Shown: in pieces, positions 48,288 through 55,518 of the stretch
How positions within the stretch are numbered: the stretch's first letter is position 1
How the letters are laid out: each line of letters begins with the position of its first letter
Source of the DNA: a virus
Length of the DNA stretch: 64,000 nt
Strand: one strand, 5' to 3'
Virus record (IMG/VR): IMGVR_UViG_3300047319_000106
Coordinates: 1-64,000 of that record
Notes under the pieces: generated by a model
Seen by the model: only the letters and a program-made list of their open reading frames with translations
Databases searched by the model: none
Told to the model about the DNA's origin: nothing
Position numbers and translations under genes: made by a program

Positions 48288-48362
48288 GGCGCGCCTCGCA
48301 ACTTGCATCAAAGGGAAATGCGACCTAGGCTCGAAGAGCCTACCGCGCGCCACATAGCCACA

Positions 48363-48473
48363 TCACAGATGAGCCATCTCGTCCGGGTCGTGACACTTCC
48401 TGCCATCGTAGATCGGCTGATCGCACCAGAAGCATCGATTGGGCGAGATACGCGAGAAGTATCGATTCGACAT
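48363..48473 (-). CDS. 36-aa zinc-finger-like peptide
   Basis: ATG 48473, TGA 48363-48365. MSNRYFSRISPNRCFWCDQP, then IYDGRKCHDPDEMAHL. The CFWC ... KCHDPDEMAHL pattern recurs in many small phage zinc proteins, which argues for this frame over the two longer overlapping readings. No strong ribosome site. Function unknown. Confidence 0.5.
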   Translation of the reverse strand: MSNRYFSRISPNRCFWCDQPIYDGRKCHDPDEMAHL

Positions 48474-48606
48474 TGGGCGAGAGCTTGAACCGCGTCTTCC
48501 GGAGTTGGATTCGCGGGGCGAGCGGAAGGGGTTGCGCTCTCATGCGCGCTCACTGCCCCGTATGTGATCCGGGTTCCTGCCCTGAGCAGAAAGCGCACAT
48601 CAGAAC

Positions 48607-48631
48607 GCAAAAAGCCCGCTCAGTGGCGGGC
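48607..48631 (-). terminator. Terminator between early-left and late genes
   Basis: GCCCGC (48614-48619) and GCGGGC (48626-48631) with a 6-nt loop, then TTTTTGC on the minus strand. A second perfect hairpin, CGGTAGA/TCTACCG (48709-48728), lies at the end of the next gene upstream but has no T-run. The 245 bases between 48473 and 48718 hold nothing else I recognise; a late promoter may be here. Confidence 0.78.
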
Positions 48632-48717
48632 TTCTCTATCGACGACTATGCCTCCCATTCCGGGAAGCTAAGATCACGCACAAGGCGGCAGATAGTCATC
48701 TCGAACAACGGTAGATC

Positions 48718-49158
48718 TCATTCTACCGCCGTTTCTTCTCGTTTACAACGCATATCAGACACATTCTTGAACAGCGCATCAGCAGTCTTCAGCGCAGAGA
48801 TATTCCGGCTCAGCGCCGTGCGCGCGTCGGCCAGTATCAATTCCAACTTTCGTCCTCGGATGTTTGCCTTATGCGTCTTGAACATGCGGGTCTGCACCTG
48901 CTGAGGGCTCATGTTCCAGACCCACGTGTATTTGAGCACCCACTTGAAGATGTGATTCGGCAGCATCGCCCACGCGCGCTCGACGAGCCATCCATCCGCC
49001 TCGTCCTTAGTCATCGCGGGCGTGTCGAGCGTCTTGCCCGAGTCTCGGATCGCGACGTAGAGCTTCGCCCACGCTGCGCATTCGCCAGACTGGAAACGCG
49101 GCGAACGCACCACGCGGCCCCAATTCGCCAACCGCTCGTCCATCGTCTTAAATTCCAT
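48718..49158 (-). CDS. Putative late-gene regulator in the Q position
   Basis: 146 aa from ATG 49158 in an ATGA overlap with the upstream gene. Mostly helical: MEFKTMDERLANWGRVVRSP, DEADGWLVERAWAMLPNHIF, KWVLKYTWVWNMSPQQVQTR and a basic end (TRMFKTHKANIRGRKLELIL). The LxNWGRVVR start and spaced Trp residues resemble phage Q/antitermination-like proteins, and the place, last before the late genes and followed by a terminator, is that of lambda Q. Presence of many terminators in the late operon supports a need for one. Confidence 0.5.
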   Translation of the reverse strand: MEFKTMDERLANWGRVVRSPRFQSGECAAWAKLYVAIRDSGKTLDTPAMTKDEADGWLVERAWAMLPNHIFKWVLKYTWVWNMSPQQVQTRMFKTHKANIRGRKLELILADARTALSRNISALKTADALFKNVSDMRCKREETAVE

Positions 49159-49352
49159 CAAGCCCCCGTATCGTATTGCCTGCACCTGCGGCTTTTCCAC
49201 TCGTCCCGCCAATGCTTGTCGCGGAAGCGTTTGCACGCCATGTAAGAGACGTCGAACACCCGCTGTTCAACGAAGTGGCGACAGCCGCGACACGTGCGCG
49301 ACTCACGTTCTTCAATGATCACAGCCGGGTCTCGATAGTCACCGCGCCGCAT
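49158..49352 (-). CDS. Cys-rich small phage protein
   Basis: 64 aa from ATG 49352 with GAGAG upstream. Contains four Cys (RTCRGCRHFVEQRVFDVSYM, ACKRF, RRCRQYD), probably one zinc site. Common type of small phage DNA-metabolism protein of unknown function. First gene behind the promoter at 49379-49407 and coupled to the putative late regulator. Confidence 0.62.
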   Translation of the reverse strand: MRRGDYRDPAVIIEERESRTCRGCRHFVEQRVFDVSYMACKRFRDKHWRDEWKSRRCRQYDTGA

Positions 49353-49378
49353 GCTTTTCTCTCATTTAGGACGCCTAC

Positions 49379-49407
49379 ATTTTACTTGAATTATCGTATG
49401 TAATCAA
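49379..49407 (-). promoter_or_regulatory. Promoter for the late-regulator unit
   Basis: On the minus strand TTGATT (49407-49402), 17-bp spacer, TAAAAT (49384-49379), in an A/T-rich stretch just after the HNH gene. Start of transcription about 49372, 20 bases before ATG 49352. Confidence 0.65.
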
Positions 49408-49414
49408 TTGATTC

Positions 49415-49948
49415 TTATGAATTTACGACCTCAATTCGCTTCCAGTTTTGCCCAAGCCGAACGGCTCGTATTGTCGAACTAGCGACGCCGTATTCTTTCG
49501 CGAGAAGTATTGAGTTCTCCGGCCGCACGCGTATCGCATCTACCTGAGCCTGGGTGAGCCGAGCCTTTCCTGATCGCTCTCCATGCGACGACGTGCCATG
49601 CTGGATTCTGTCCGCGCTGTTTGCAGCCACAGTGTCCCAGCGCAGGTTTCCGATAACAGGATTGAGGCGGTTTCCATCGTTGTGGCATGCCTGCAAGCCA
49701 TCCGGACGAGGTCCTACAAACGCAGATAGCACTAGCACGTGAACGGCTATCTTTCTCGCGGTCTTACCAGCACTGAGGTTCACGTAGAGGTATCCGTTCC
49801 TGTCAACGAACGGCGAAAGTTCACGTCCCTTCCACGTTTTCAGGCCCTGCGTTGTCAGCCTAGAACGCGTGAATGAGCGCACGCGTCCGCGGTTCGACAC
49901 CTCGTAAAGTGCCTCATACTCGGGCACCGGCCTCCATACTTCATCCAT
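49415..49948 (-). CDS. HNH homing endonuclease (NUMOD4 + HNH)
   Basis: 177 aa from ATG 49948. N-terminal NUMOD4 (MDEVWRPVPEYEALYEVSNR, GRVRSF), HNH core (AVHVLVLSAFVGPRPDGLQA then CHNDGNRLNPVIGNLRWDTV), and a C-terminal HTH (LTQAQVDAIRVRP, LLAKEYGVASSTIRAVRLGQ). Free-standing homing nuclease of the I-HmuI-like class. Its base composition is slightly more A/T-rich than its neighbours, and it sits between the replication operon and the late-regulator promoter. Confidence 0.85.
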   Translation of the reverse strand: MDEVWRPVPEYEALYEVSNRGRVRSFTRSRLTTQGLKTWKGRELSPFVDRNGYLYVNLSAGKTARKIAVHVLVLSAFVGPRPDGLQACHNDGNRLNPVIGNLRWDTVAANSADRIQHGTSSHGERSGKARLTQAQVDAIRVRPENSILLAKEYGVASSTIRAVRLGQNWKRIEVVNS

Positions 49949-50216
49949 TGAGTTCCCCGATAGTCAGTGCCAACAGATCCATTTCATCGACACGCGCCCG
50001 TTTGAGCGCTTCGCGGTCGCCATGCACACCATGCTTGCCGCGGTGATGTTCTGGACAAAGAGGGACGGCCAACCAGTTTTCCGCGCGCTGCGCCATTCCC
50101 TGCCCCTCGCGCACGTGGTGGATTTCGGCCGGCGTTTCCCCGTATCCGATGACCTTGCAGAGCACGCAACCGATGCGCGCCACGCGATCTAGGTATCGCT
50201 TTTCGCTTTTCGTCAC
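49941..50216 (-). CDS. Ref-like recombination nuclease
   Basis: 91 aa from ATG 50216. CVLCKVIGYGETPAEIHHVR, EGQGMAQRAENWLAVPLCPE and HHRGKHGVHGDR form an HNH-type zinc nuclease matching the P1 Ref family (recombination enhancement, RecA-directed). Located directly after NinB in the replication-recombination operon, the usual context. Confidence 0.72.
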   Translation of the reverse strand: MTKSEKRYLDRVARIGCVLCKVIGYGETPAEIHHVREGQGMAQRAENWLAVPLCPEHHRGKHGVHGDREALKRARVDEMDLLALTIGELNG

Positions 50217-50632
50217 CGATCGAACTCCACACCGAGCTCGCCTGATCCATATGCTTGCACCTGCTCGATGAATTCCGAGAACTCGCCGACGCTCATCTGC
50301 GTCGTGGACTTACGCCGGGTGACGATCTCGCCATCGGGCAGCACCAGCTCGTCGAGCACGCCGAACTTGCGCGCGAAGAACTCGTGCCACGCGTCCTTAT
50401 CGAACTGGCGGCCGTCGACCCATGCCTTCTCGGCGATTTGCTTCAGGATGCCGCCCCAGTAGAAGCGGTTCTGCTGCGCGTTGCGCTGCTTCTCTTCGGC
50501 AGTGACAATCACGCGGAGCGGCTCGCCGCGCTCGGCGTACGCGCCGCAGTTAGCCTTCAGGAACGCGACGAGGTGATGCCCGACGCCTGGCGTGTGCATC
50601 AGGAACTCGCGGTATAGGATTGGCGTGCTCAC
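50213..50632 (-). CDS. ninB: NinB/Orf-like recombination mediator
   Basis: 139 aa from GTG 50632 in a GTGA overlap, with GAGGAG upstream. VIVTAEEKQRNAQQNRFYWG, ILKQIAEKAWVDGRQFDKDA and WHEFFARKFG are typical of NinB (lambda Orf), which loads recombinases onto SSB-coated DNA. The C-terminal MSVGEFSEFIEQVQAYGSGE fits the family. Part of the minus-strand replication operon. Confidence 0.85.
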   Translation of the reverse strand: MSTPILYREFLMHTPGVGHHLVAFLKANCGAYAERGEPLRVIVTAEEKQRNAQQNRFYWGGILKQIAEKAWVDGRQFDKDAWHEFFARKFGVLDELVLPDGEIVTRRKSTTQMSVGEFSEFIEQVQAYGSGELGVEFDR

Positions 50633-50835
50633 CCTTTTCTCCTCAGTCGATCCCATGCTTCAGCGTCGATCGGCCCCTGCTCGTGCAGATACCGCATCTC
50701 GACGACCGGACCCTTCGCCGCGAGAAGCGCCGCCTGCGCGGCCTGCCACGTCTGCCAGTGCTTCTCTTTCACCGTAGCGAGGAGGCAGCCACCGGCCGCC
50801 TCGTAGAACGCGTCGAATTGCTCGCGCTCGGTCAT
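50629..50835 (-). CDS. Small replication-operon protein
   Basis: 68 aa from ATG 50835 (MTEREQFDAFYEAAGGCLLA ... AWDRLRRKG); ATGA overlap upstream, GTGA overlap downstream. Helical, with EKHWQTWQAAQAALLAAKGP. Similar short proteins appear in phage replication operons; function unknown. Confidence 0.55.
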   Translation of the reverse strand: MTEREQFDAFYEAAGGCLLATVKEKHWQTWQAAQAALLAAKGPVVEMRYLHEQGPIDAEAWDRLRRKG

Positions 50836-50939
50836 TGCTCGCTCCCATGCTGAGAAAGAGCCGCCATCGCGGCGATGCAGAGAACGCCCCACAGGACGGG
50901 AAAGAAGAGGCTCATGGCGTCTGCGTTCGCGGCGATCAT
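50832..50939 (-). CDS. 35-aa membrane peptide
   Basis: ATG 50939 with AAGG upstream; ATGA overlap with the previous stop. MIAANADAMSLFFPVLWGVL, CIAAMAALSQHGSEQ: one membrane span. Function unknown. Confidence 0.42.
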   Translation of the reverse strand: MIAANADAMSLFFPVLWGVLCIAAMAALSQHGSEQ

Positions 50940-51028
50940 TGCGTCACCTTCGATTGAGCGAGAGCGGACCAATCCTTGCGCTTGATTCCCAGCGCAATCC
51001 AGAGAGGGTCGAAGTTGTCGGCGATCAT
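50936..51028 (-). CDS. 30-aa peptide
   Basis: ATG 51028 in an ATGA overlap with the gene upstream, TGA 50936-50938. MIADNFDPLWIALGIKRKDW, SALAQSKVTQ. Overlap chain and codon bias support translation. Function unknown. Confidence 0.38.
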   Translation of the reverse strand: MIADNFDPLWIALGIKRKDWSALAQSKVTQ

Positions 51029-51606
51029 GCGGCCTCCTGCACGTAGATGCGGCTCTGATAGCGGCCCTTGCTCGGCTTCGGCGTCTCTTGGCCCATGACC
51101 TGCGCCATTGCGACGGCAAATACGTTGCCGATCCGCTTCCCTTCCTTGATGCGCTTGTTGACGTAGCGAGTGCGGTTGTATTCCTGCTTCGTCTTGGCGC
51201 TCGGACGCTCGGCATCGGGCAAGTTTCCGAGCCCGTAGACGGCGATGTAGCAGCCACCCGGACGGCTGCGGCGCCAATCCTGAATGTGGATTTTTCCGGC
51301 CTTCTTCGCATCGGCGATAAGATCGCTAGCGTGCTTGAGCGTGCAGGCGTACTTGTTCGAGATGTCGCGCGAGCTGAAGGTGTAGCCTCGATCCATCTCG
51401 GCGAGAACCATCTTCAGAATCACTGACTTTGCACGCCGGTTCATTTCCGGACGCGGCCCGAGCTTCAGAGCCCACACGCGCGTCAGGATTGCCCGCTCGC
51501 TGCGCCCCGGCAAAAGATCGATGCATTCCTTGATCAGTCGCTCGCTCGACCACATGTCGCGGACGATTTTGTCCTCCGCTTTCGACCACACTTTTCCGCC
51601 CGCCAT
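51025..51606 (-). CDS. DNA-binding protein of the replication operon
   Basis: 193 aa from ATG 51606. N-terminal SANT/Myb-like helix bundle (KVWSKAEDKIVRDMWSSERL, then IDLLPGRSERAILTRVWALK), and a second winged part (FSSRDISNKYACTLKHASDL). Residues 120-190 are basic. Similar domain order is found in phage replication accessory proteins. Function not known; DNA binding is inferred. Confidence 0.55.
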   Translation of the reverse strand: MAGGKVWSKAEDKIVRDMWSSERLIKECIDLLPGRSERAILTRVWALKLGPRPEMNRRAKSVILKMVLAEMDRGYTFSSRDISNKYACTLKHASDLIADAKKAGKIHIQDWRRSRPGGCYIAVYGLGNLPDAERPSAKTKQEYNRTRYVNKRIKEGKRIGNVFAVAMAQVMGQETPKPSKGRYQSRIYVQEAA

Positions 51607-51607
51607 T

Positions 51608-51895
51608 TCATCTGCTCCTCGTAAGACACTCAATCGCTTCGGTCGCCGTCTCAACCACGTACGCTTCGCCCTTCCATGCCCCGAACCACACTGCCTCGTC
51701 ATCCGTGAGCTTTCGCTTGCTTGGCGGCTGCTTCGGGTCTTTCACCTCCAGCAGGACGTTTCGCCCTGCCAGCGCCGCCAACAGATCCGGACATCCCTGC
51801 CCGACTGCATGCAGGTGTTGAACGCTCGCCCCGATTGCCCGGAGCGCCTTTACGATCTCTGCCTGATTCCCATCGACTCGTGCCGCTCGCCTCAA
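51608..51895 (-). CDS. VRR-NUC-type nuclease
   Basis: 95 aa from ATG 51895, overlapping DnaB by 4 bases. VGQGCPDLLAALAGRNVLLE, VKDPKQPPSKRKLTDDEAVW shows the PD-x-x-E-x-K pattern (PDLL ... EVKD) of minimal VRR-NUC enzymes, branch-specific nucleases. Placed next to the helicase in the replication operon. Confidence 0.78.
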   Translation of the reverse strand: MRRAARVDGNQAEIVKALRAIGASVQHLHAVGQGCPDLLAALAGRNVLLEVKDPKQPPSKRKLTDDEAVWFGAWKGEAYVVETATEAIECLTRSR

Positions 51896-53262
51896 TCAAA
51901 ACCCCTCGTGCGTGAAGACTTCGTTACCGTTGCAGTCGGCCATGCGCCCGAGTGGTTCTCGAACCGCATGAACTCGCCGCGATAGGTCAGCGGAATGTCG
52001 CCGGTGCGGCCGTGGCGGAACTTCGCGACGCGCAGTTGCGCGAAGCCGAAGAACTGCTCGCCGCAGTCAGGATTCGAGATTTCCTCGCGGTGGATGAACA
52101 TCACGGCGTCGGCGTCCTGCTCGATGGAGCCGGAATCACGCAGGTCCGAGAGCATCGGCTGGCGGTTGCTTCGTTCCTCGACCTTCCGGTTGAGCTGCGC
52201 GAGCGCGATGATCGCGACGTTCAGTTCCTTGGCAAGCGCCTTCAGGCCGCGCGAGATCCCTTCGATCTCGGCATTGCGGTTTGCGCCGTCGCCCGTCATC
52301 AGTTGCAGGTAGTCGACGATGATCACGTCGAGCCCGGCCTTGCGCTTCACGAGACGCGCCTTGGAACGCACGTCGAGCATGCGCAGCGCAGCCTGGTCGT
52401 CGATGTAGAGATTCAGATCCTTGATCTTCATCGTCGCGGCCGTGACGCGGTTCCAGAACTCGTTGTCGTCTTCCGGAGCCTGCATCACGGTGTCGAGCGG
52501 CACGCGGCCGAGCGAAGCGATGTTCCGGTCGTGGATCTCCGACTCGGGCATTTCCATCGACAGGAAGAGCGCGCTGTGATCGACGGCGACGTGAGTCGCG
52601 ATGTTCAAAGCCAGTGCCGTTTTTCCCATGCCCGGACGCGCGGCGAGGATCACAAGCCAGCCGGGACGCAGCCCGCCGTTTAGTTGACGGTCGATGTCGT
52701 CGAGTCCAGTCGAGATGACGCGGTCGGAACCAGTCGAGCGGCGCTCGAGCGCGCTGATGTGATCGACCAGCCCTTGCGCGGCCAGCTTCGGCTCGCGCTT
52801 AATCGTTGCCTCGCCGAGCGCCTCGAGCTTTGCCGCCGCGCGGTCGATCAGCACGCCAGCGCTATCCGGCGTCGCACCGACCGAATCCTGAATTTCGGCA
52901 GCCACCGAAAGCAGGCCGCGCTTCTGCGCGCGGTCGCGGACGATCTCGGCATAGCGCGCGATGTTGGCGGAGCTCGGCGTCGACTGAGCCAAGTCGTTCA
53001 GATACTTGAGGCCGCCGACGTCTGCCGCGCGCCCTTCTGCGTTAAGCCGCTCGAACACGGTGATGACGTCGGCGCCGATTCCCGACTCGATCATCTTCAC
53101 GATCTGGACGAAGATCGCGCGGTGGTCGCCGCGGTAGAAGTGCTCGGCGCGCAGATCGCCCATGCGATCGATCGCGTCGTTGTCGATCAGCAGCGCGCCG
53201 ATGACGCTCTGCTCGTGCTCGATGCTGTGCGGGGTGGCCCGCTGAATGTCGTTGGCGCTCAT
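51892..53262 (-). CDS. dnaB: Replicative DNA helicase, DnaB-like
   Basis: 456 aa from ATG 53262. N-terminal domain (HSIEHEQSVIGALLIDNDAI), linker and RecA-like core: Walker A LAARPGMGKTALALN, motif H1a EMPESEIHDR, Walker B VDVIIVDYLQLMTG-like (DVIIVDYLQLM), LAQLNRKVEERSNRQPMLSD and the arginine-finger region RHGRTGDIPLTY. Full-length replicative helicase. The phage does not need to recruit a host helicase through lambda P. Confidence 0.92.
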   Translation of the reverse strand: MSANDIQRATPHSIEHEQSVIGALLIDNDAIDRMGDLRAEHFYRGDHRAIFVQIVKMIESGIGADVITVFERLNAEGRAADVGGLKYLNDLAQSTPSSANIARYAEIVRDRAQKRGLLSVAAEIQDSVGATPDSAGVLIDRAAAKLEALGEATIKREPKLAAQGLVDHISALERRSTGSDRVISTGLDDIDRQLNGGLRPGWLVILAARPGMGKTALALNIATHVAVDHSALFLSMEMPESEIHDRNIASLGRVPLDTVMQAPEDDNEFWNRVTAATMKIKDLNLYIDDQAALRMLDVRSKARLVKRKAGLDVIIVDYLQLMTGDGANRNAEIEGISRGLKALAKELNVAIIALAQLNRKVEERSNRQPMLSDLRDSGSIEQDADAVMFIHREEISNPDCGEQFFGFAQLRVAKFRHGRTGDIPLTYRGEFMRFENHSGAWPTATVTKSSRTRGFD

Positions 53263-54107
53263 GCGGCCTCCGCGTCGTGGAATCGGCCTTCACGGATCTT
53301 CGCGAAGTTCTCAGCCTTGCAAATCCAGTCGAGGCCAGGCGTGAACGGCTTGCGATCGCCGGACGTTGCGCGGCCAGTCAGAAACTCAGACTTGGCGATG
53401 TAGCCGAAGAACCGGCGCCACCATTCGAGGCTTTGGCGCTTCTGGTCTTCGTTCCAGCGGCAGCGGAGATGCTCAGCGCGCGCAGCGGTCCAATCGCGGA
53501 TCATCGGGCTTGCAGGCAGAAGCTCGTGATACAGGGCGATGATTTCCTGATGCGGGCAGGAAGGCTTGGACGACTTCGAGCGCTGCTCGGGCTGGTCGTC
53601 AGCCGGGCTGGCGACAACCAACCCGATAGGGTTGGTAAGGTTTATCTCTTCTCTAATCTCCTCTTCTCTGTCGTTGCATTGCGTTGCATCGCGTTGCATG
53701 TCGTCCCCGATCGTCTCGACGTGTTTCTTTCGTTCACGATGGATGCGACTGCGTTCGGTGCTGGAAAGCGCGCCAGTATTGGGATTGCCGGAATCTTCAC
53801 GTTTCGGCTGACGGTTCTCCCAGCCAGCAATGCGACCGTCGATGAGCAGCTTTTTCTCGACCATCGCATCCCAAACCTTCTGAGCAGAGCCGTCATCGAG
53901 GCCGAGCAGGACGTCGTAGTCGTTGCAGTCGAACGATGCAACGTTGCCGCGCGTTGCATCTGCGTTGCATTGCGTTGCATTGCTGCCGCATTCGAGAAGG
54001 CACGCCCAAACCGAGATCACGATCGGGAGAGACTGACCACTGCGGCGCGCCACCCACTGGAACTTCGGGTCTGTGACGGTGCCATGCCACCAACGGAACC
54101 AATCCAT
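53259..54107 (-). CDS. Replication initiator, O-like
   Basis: 282 aa from ATG 54107 (MDWFRWWHGTVTDPKFQWVA). N-terminal winged-helix part (VWDAMVEKKLLIDGRIAGWE) as in O/DnaD-like phage initiators, an acidic linker (NDREEEIREEINLTNPIGLV) and a C-terminal helical part ending RKPFTPGLDWICKAENFAKI. Two clusters of CGTTGCAT repeats lie inside the gene and probably form the origin, like lambda ori in gene O. Repeat-coded peptides appear as NATQCNADATRGNVASF and MQRDATQCND. Confidence 0.78.
   Translation of the reverse strand: MDWFRWWHGTVTDPKFQWVARRSGQSLPIVISVWACLLECGSNATQCNADATRGNVASFDCNDYDVLLGLDDGSAQKVWDAMVEKKLLIDGRIAGWENRQPKREDSGNPNTGALSSTERSRIHRERKKHVETIGDDMQRDATQCNDREEEIREEINLTNPIGLVVASPADDQPEQRSKSSKPSCPHQEIIALYHELLPASPMIRDWTAARAEHLRCRWNEDQKRQSLEWWRRFFGYIAKSEFLTGRATSGDRKPFTPGLDWICKAENFAKIREGRFHDAEAA
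53637..53980. repeat. Iteron clusters and pyrimidine-rich tract (candidate replication origin)
   Basis: Cluster 1: three CGTTGCAT units (53672, 53682, 53692) at 10-bp steps. Cluster 2: CGTTGCCG (53942), then CGTTGCAT at 53952, 53963 and 53973. An inverted pair CGTTGCA (53921) / TGCAACG (53937) precedes cluster 2. A pyrimidine, A/T-rich stretch (53637-53670) borders cluster 1 and could be the unwinding element. Confidence 0.65.
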
Positions 54108-54108
54108 G

Positions 54109-54291
54109 TCAGGCTCCGACCGCGACGAGCGCTTCATTCAGGCGAGCCAGGCGCTCGTCATTGAGCGCCTTGATCTCGCGCTTCAGTTCTTCGCAGAGCC
54201 GCACGCGGGCATCGCGCGCGTCGCACACAGTCATGCGGTGGCAGAGTTCGCGGATGTGCGCTTCGCGCTGGGAGTCGCGGTTCGGCGTCAT
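54109..54291 (-). CDS. Small early protein
   Basis: 60 aa from ATG 54291 with AAGG upstream (MTPNRDSQREAHIRELCHRM). Helical and charged (KREIKALNDERLARLNEALV). It follows the winged-helix gene and precedes the initiator. No family recognised. Confidence 0.52.
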   Translation of the reverse strand: MTPNRDSQREAHIRELCHRMTVCDARDARVRLCEELKREIKALNDERLARLNEALVAVGA

Positions 54292-54293
54292 GG

Positions 54294-54626
54294 TTAAGCC
54301 TTCGAGCGTTCGAAGAGCTCGCGCTGCGCCTTCGTGGGCAGTCCGAGCAGTTGTTGGTCGTGGCCGGTGTAGATGCACTCGACCGAGCCGCGCACGGCCA
54401 GACGGCCGGCGTCCTGCAGCTCGCGAGCGACGCGGCAAACGCTGGAAAGAGGAATGTGAGCTTGGCGCTCGATCTCGTGACGCGTGAGAAGCGTCTCTTC
54501 GTTTTCGAAGAGCGCCATCACGATCTCGTTCTGCGTCGAGCGCTTGGCGACGCTGATGCGGTGGAAAGCGACGTGCTGAGTTTCGGCAACACGTCGGCCG
54601 CTGCGTCCGCTGTACAACTGGTTCAT
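54294..54626 (-). CDS. Winged-helix regulator
   Basis: 110 aa from ATG 54626. Residues 30-85 form a wHTH (QNEIVMALFENEETLLTRHE, IERQAHIPLSSVCRVARELQ, DAGRLAVRG), so a MarR/IclR-like minimal DNA-binding protein is expected. Replication operon. Role unknown, perhaps early regulation. The 116 bases upstream (54627-54742) hold a GCGTCT/AGACGC hairpin and no gene. Confidence 0.6.
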   Translation of the reverse strand: MNQLYSGRSGRRVAETQHVAFHRISVAKRSTQNEIVMALFENEETLLTRHEIERQAHIPLSSVCRVARELQDAGRLAVRGSVECIYTGHDQQLLGLPTKAQRELFERSKA

Positions 54627-54742
54627 GGGCCAACTCCAAGCGGCACTGCCGCGTAGGACAACTAAAAGGAGAAAATAGAAGGCGCCCCGTTGGCGACTTT
54701 TATTTGCTTCTTTCTCGCGTCTTCGTATTGAGACGCTTAGTT

Positions 54743-54937
54743 TTAGGCCCCGCCGTTCCCCGCTCTATTTCTTTCAAAAGCCACTACAACCGGGTGAGAC
54801 ACACCAAATGCTGAGCGAAGCACGTGGTACCCGATGAATTCCTGAATCGACACACCCATCCGAACGGCGTCGAGCGCAAGCTTTTCCAGTTCTGCAACAG
54901 GAATCTGTGCCGGAAGGACGGTATTGCCGACAGTCAT
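54743..54937 (-). CDS. Small helical protein
   Basis: 64 aa from ATG 54937 (MTVGNTVLPAQIPVAELEKL). KLALDAVRMGVSIQEFIGYH suggests a helix pair similar to short DNA-binding proteins, but no family is recognised. ATGA overlap with the gene upstream. Confidence 0.52.
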   Translation of the reverse strand: MTVGNTVLPAQIPVAELEKLALDAVRMGVSIQEFIGYHVLRSAFGVSHPVVVAFERNRAGNGGA

Positions 54938-55152
54938 GCGTGCTCCGCGATCCCCATTACGGACTCTTGGGAAGCGACAGAGACGAGGTTCTTCGGCAAA
55001 GTGCCAACTGTGCCAAAGAGAAACAGCCGGGTTACCCGTTCGAGCGCGCCAGAAACGTGCTCGATGCCGTTTAACGCCATGTAGGCCAGAAGACCCTCGT
55101 AGGTGTCATCGTCAAGACGCGTCTTGACTTCGTTCGGTGCTCGGCGCGACAT
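54934..55152 (-). CDS. Ribbon-helix-helix-like protein
   Basis: 72 aa from ATG 55152 with GAGGAGG upstream. VKTRLDDDTYEGLLAYMALN, GIEHVSGALERVTRLFLFG: a short strand followed by two helices, like Arc/CopG proteins. Likely DNA-binding regulator in the early-left operon, second after cro. Confidence 0.58.
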   Translation of the reverse strand: MSRRAPNEVKTRLDDDTYEGLLAYMALNGIEHVSGALERVTRLFLFGTVGTLPKNLVSVASQESVMGIAEHA

Positions 55153-55242
55153 GCTTTACCTCCTCAGTTAAGAAAAAGAACAACGATGAAACTCACTCAG
55201 AAGCGCGTGCGCTCCATGATGAGAACCCGCAGACAAAATCAG

Positions 55243-55446
55243 TCAGGCAGCGACTTTGGCCCGATCTCGCATAAGGCGACGGTGCAAGGCGACGAGCTTC
55301 CGCCCCTTCTCGTACCCGAAGGTCTTTTGTCTGGTTTGCCTCAGAACGTGGTTGACGGATGCCTGAGAAGCGCCGATGTTGACGGCGATCTCGGTTTGCG
55401 TCAGGCCCGCGTCGAGGCAGTCGCGGATGAGTTGGCTCCAGTTCAT
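55243..55446 (-). CDS. cro: Cro-like repressor
   Basis: 67 aa from ATG 55446 (MNWSQLIRDCLDAGLTQTEI); ATG 55455 lies inside the promoter -10. HTH at residues 10-40 (LTQTEIAVNIGASQASVNHV) and basic tail. Divergent from cI; its promoter (TTGACA 55481-55476, TAATAT 55459-55454) places transcription start almost at the ATG, so the message appears leaderless. Expected to repress cI and open the lytic path. Confidence 0.78.
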   Translation of the reverse strand: MNWSQLIRDCLDAGLTQTEIAVNIGASQASVNHVLRQTRQKTFGYEKGRKLVALHRRLMRDRAKVAA

Positions 55447-55452
55447 GAGCGT

Positions 55453-55508
55453 CATATTAGCACGCTAATAGGCGGTGTCAATAGCTATCTACTTGAGAAA
55501 ACTAATAT
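55453..55508. promoter_or_regulatory. cro/cI divergent promoters and operator
   Basis: Minus strand: TTGACA (55481-55476), 16 bp, TAATAT (55459-55454) for cro. Plus strand: TAATAT (55503-55508) for cI with a weak -35. A perfect palindrome TATTAGCACGCTAATA (55455-55470) overlaps the cro -10; a weaker copy is at 55479-55494 and a CTAATA half-site at 55502-55507. Confidence 0.72.
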
Positions 55509-55518
55509 GATTCGCGCC

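Noticed and set aside
48308-48610. 100-codon minus-strand frame and 67-codon frame at 48340-48543
   Set aside because: The 36-aa zinc-finger-like frame at 48363-48473 has recognisable phage-protein sequence; the longer ones cross a terminator or lack protein-like sequence.
55186-55506. N-terminal extension of the repressor frame from ATG 55186
   Set aside because: It is antisense to cro, runs through the operator and both promoters, and precedes a normal CI N-terminus at 55519.
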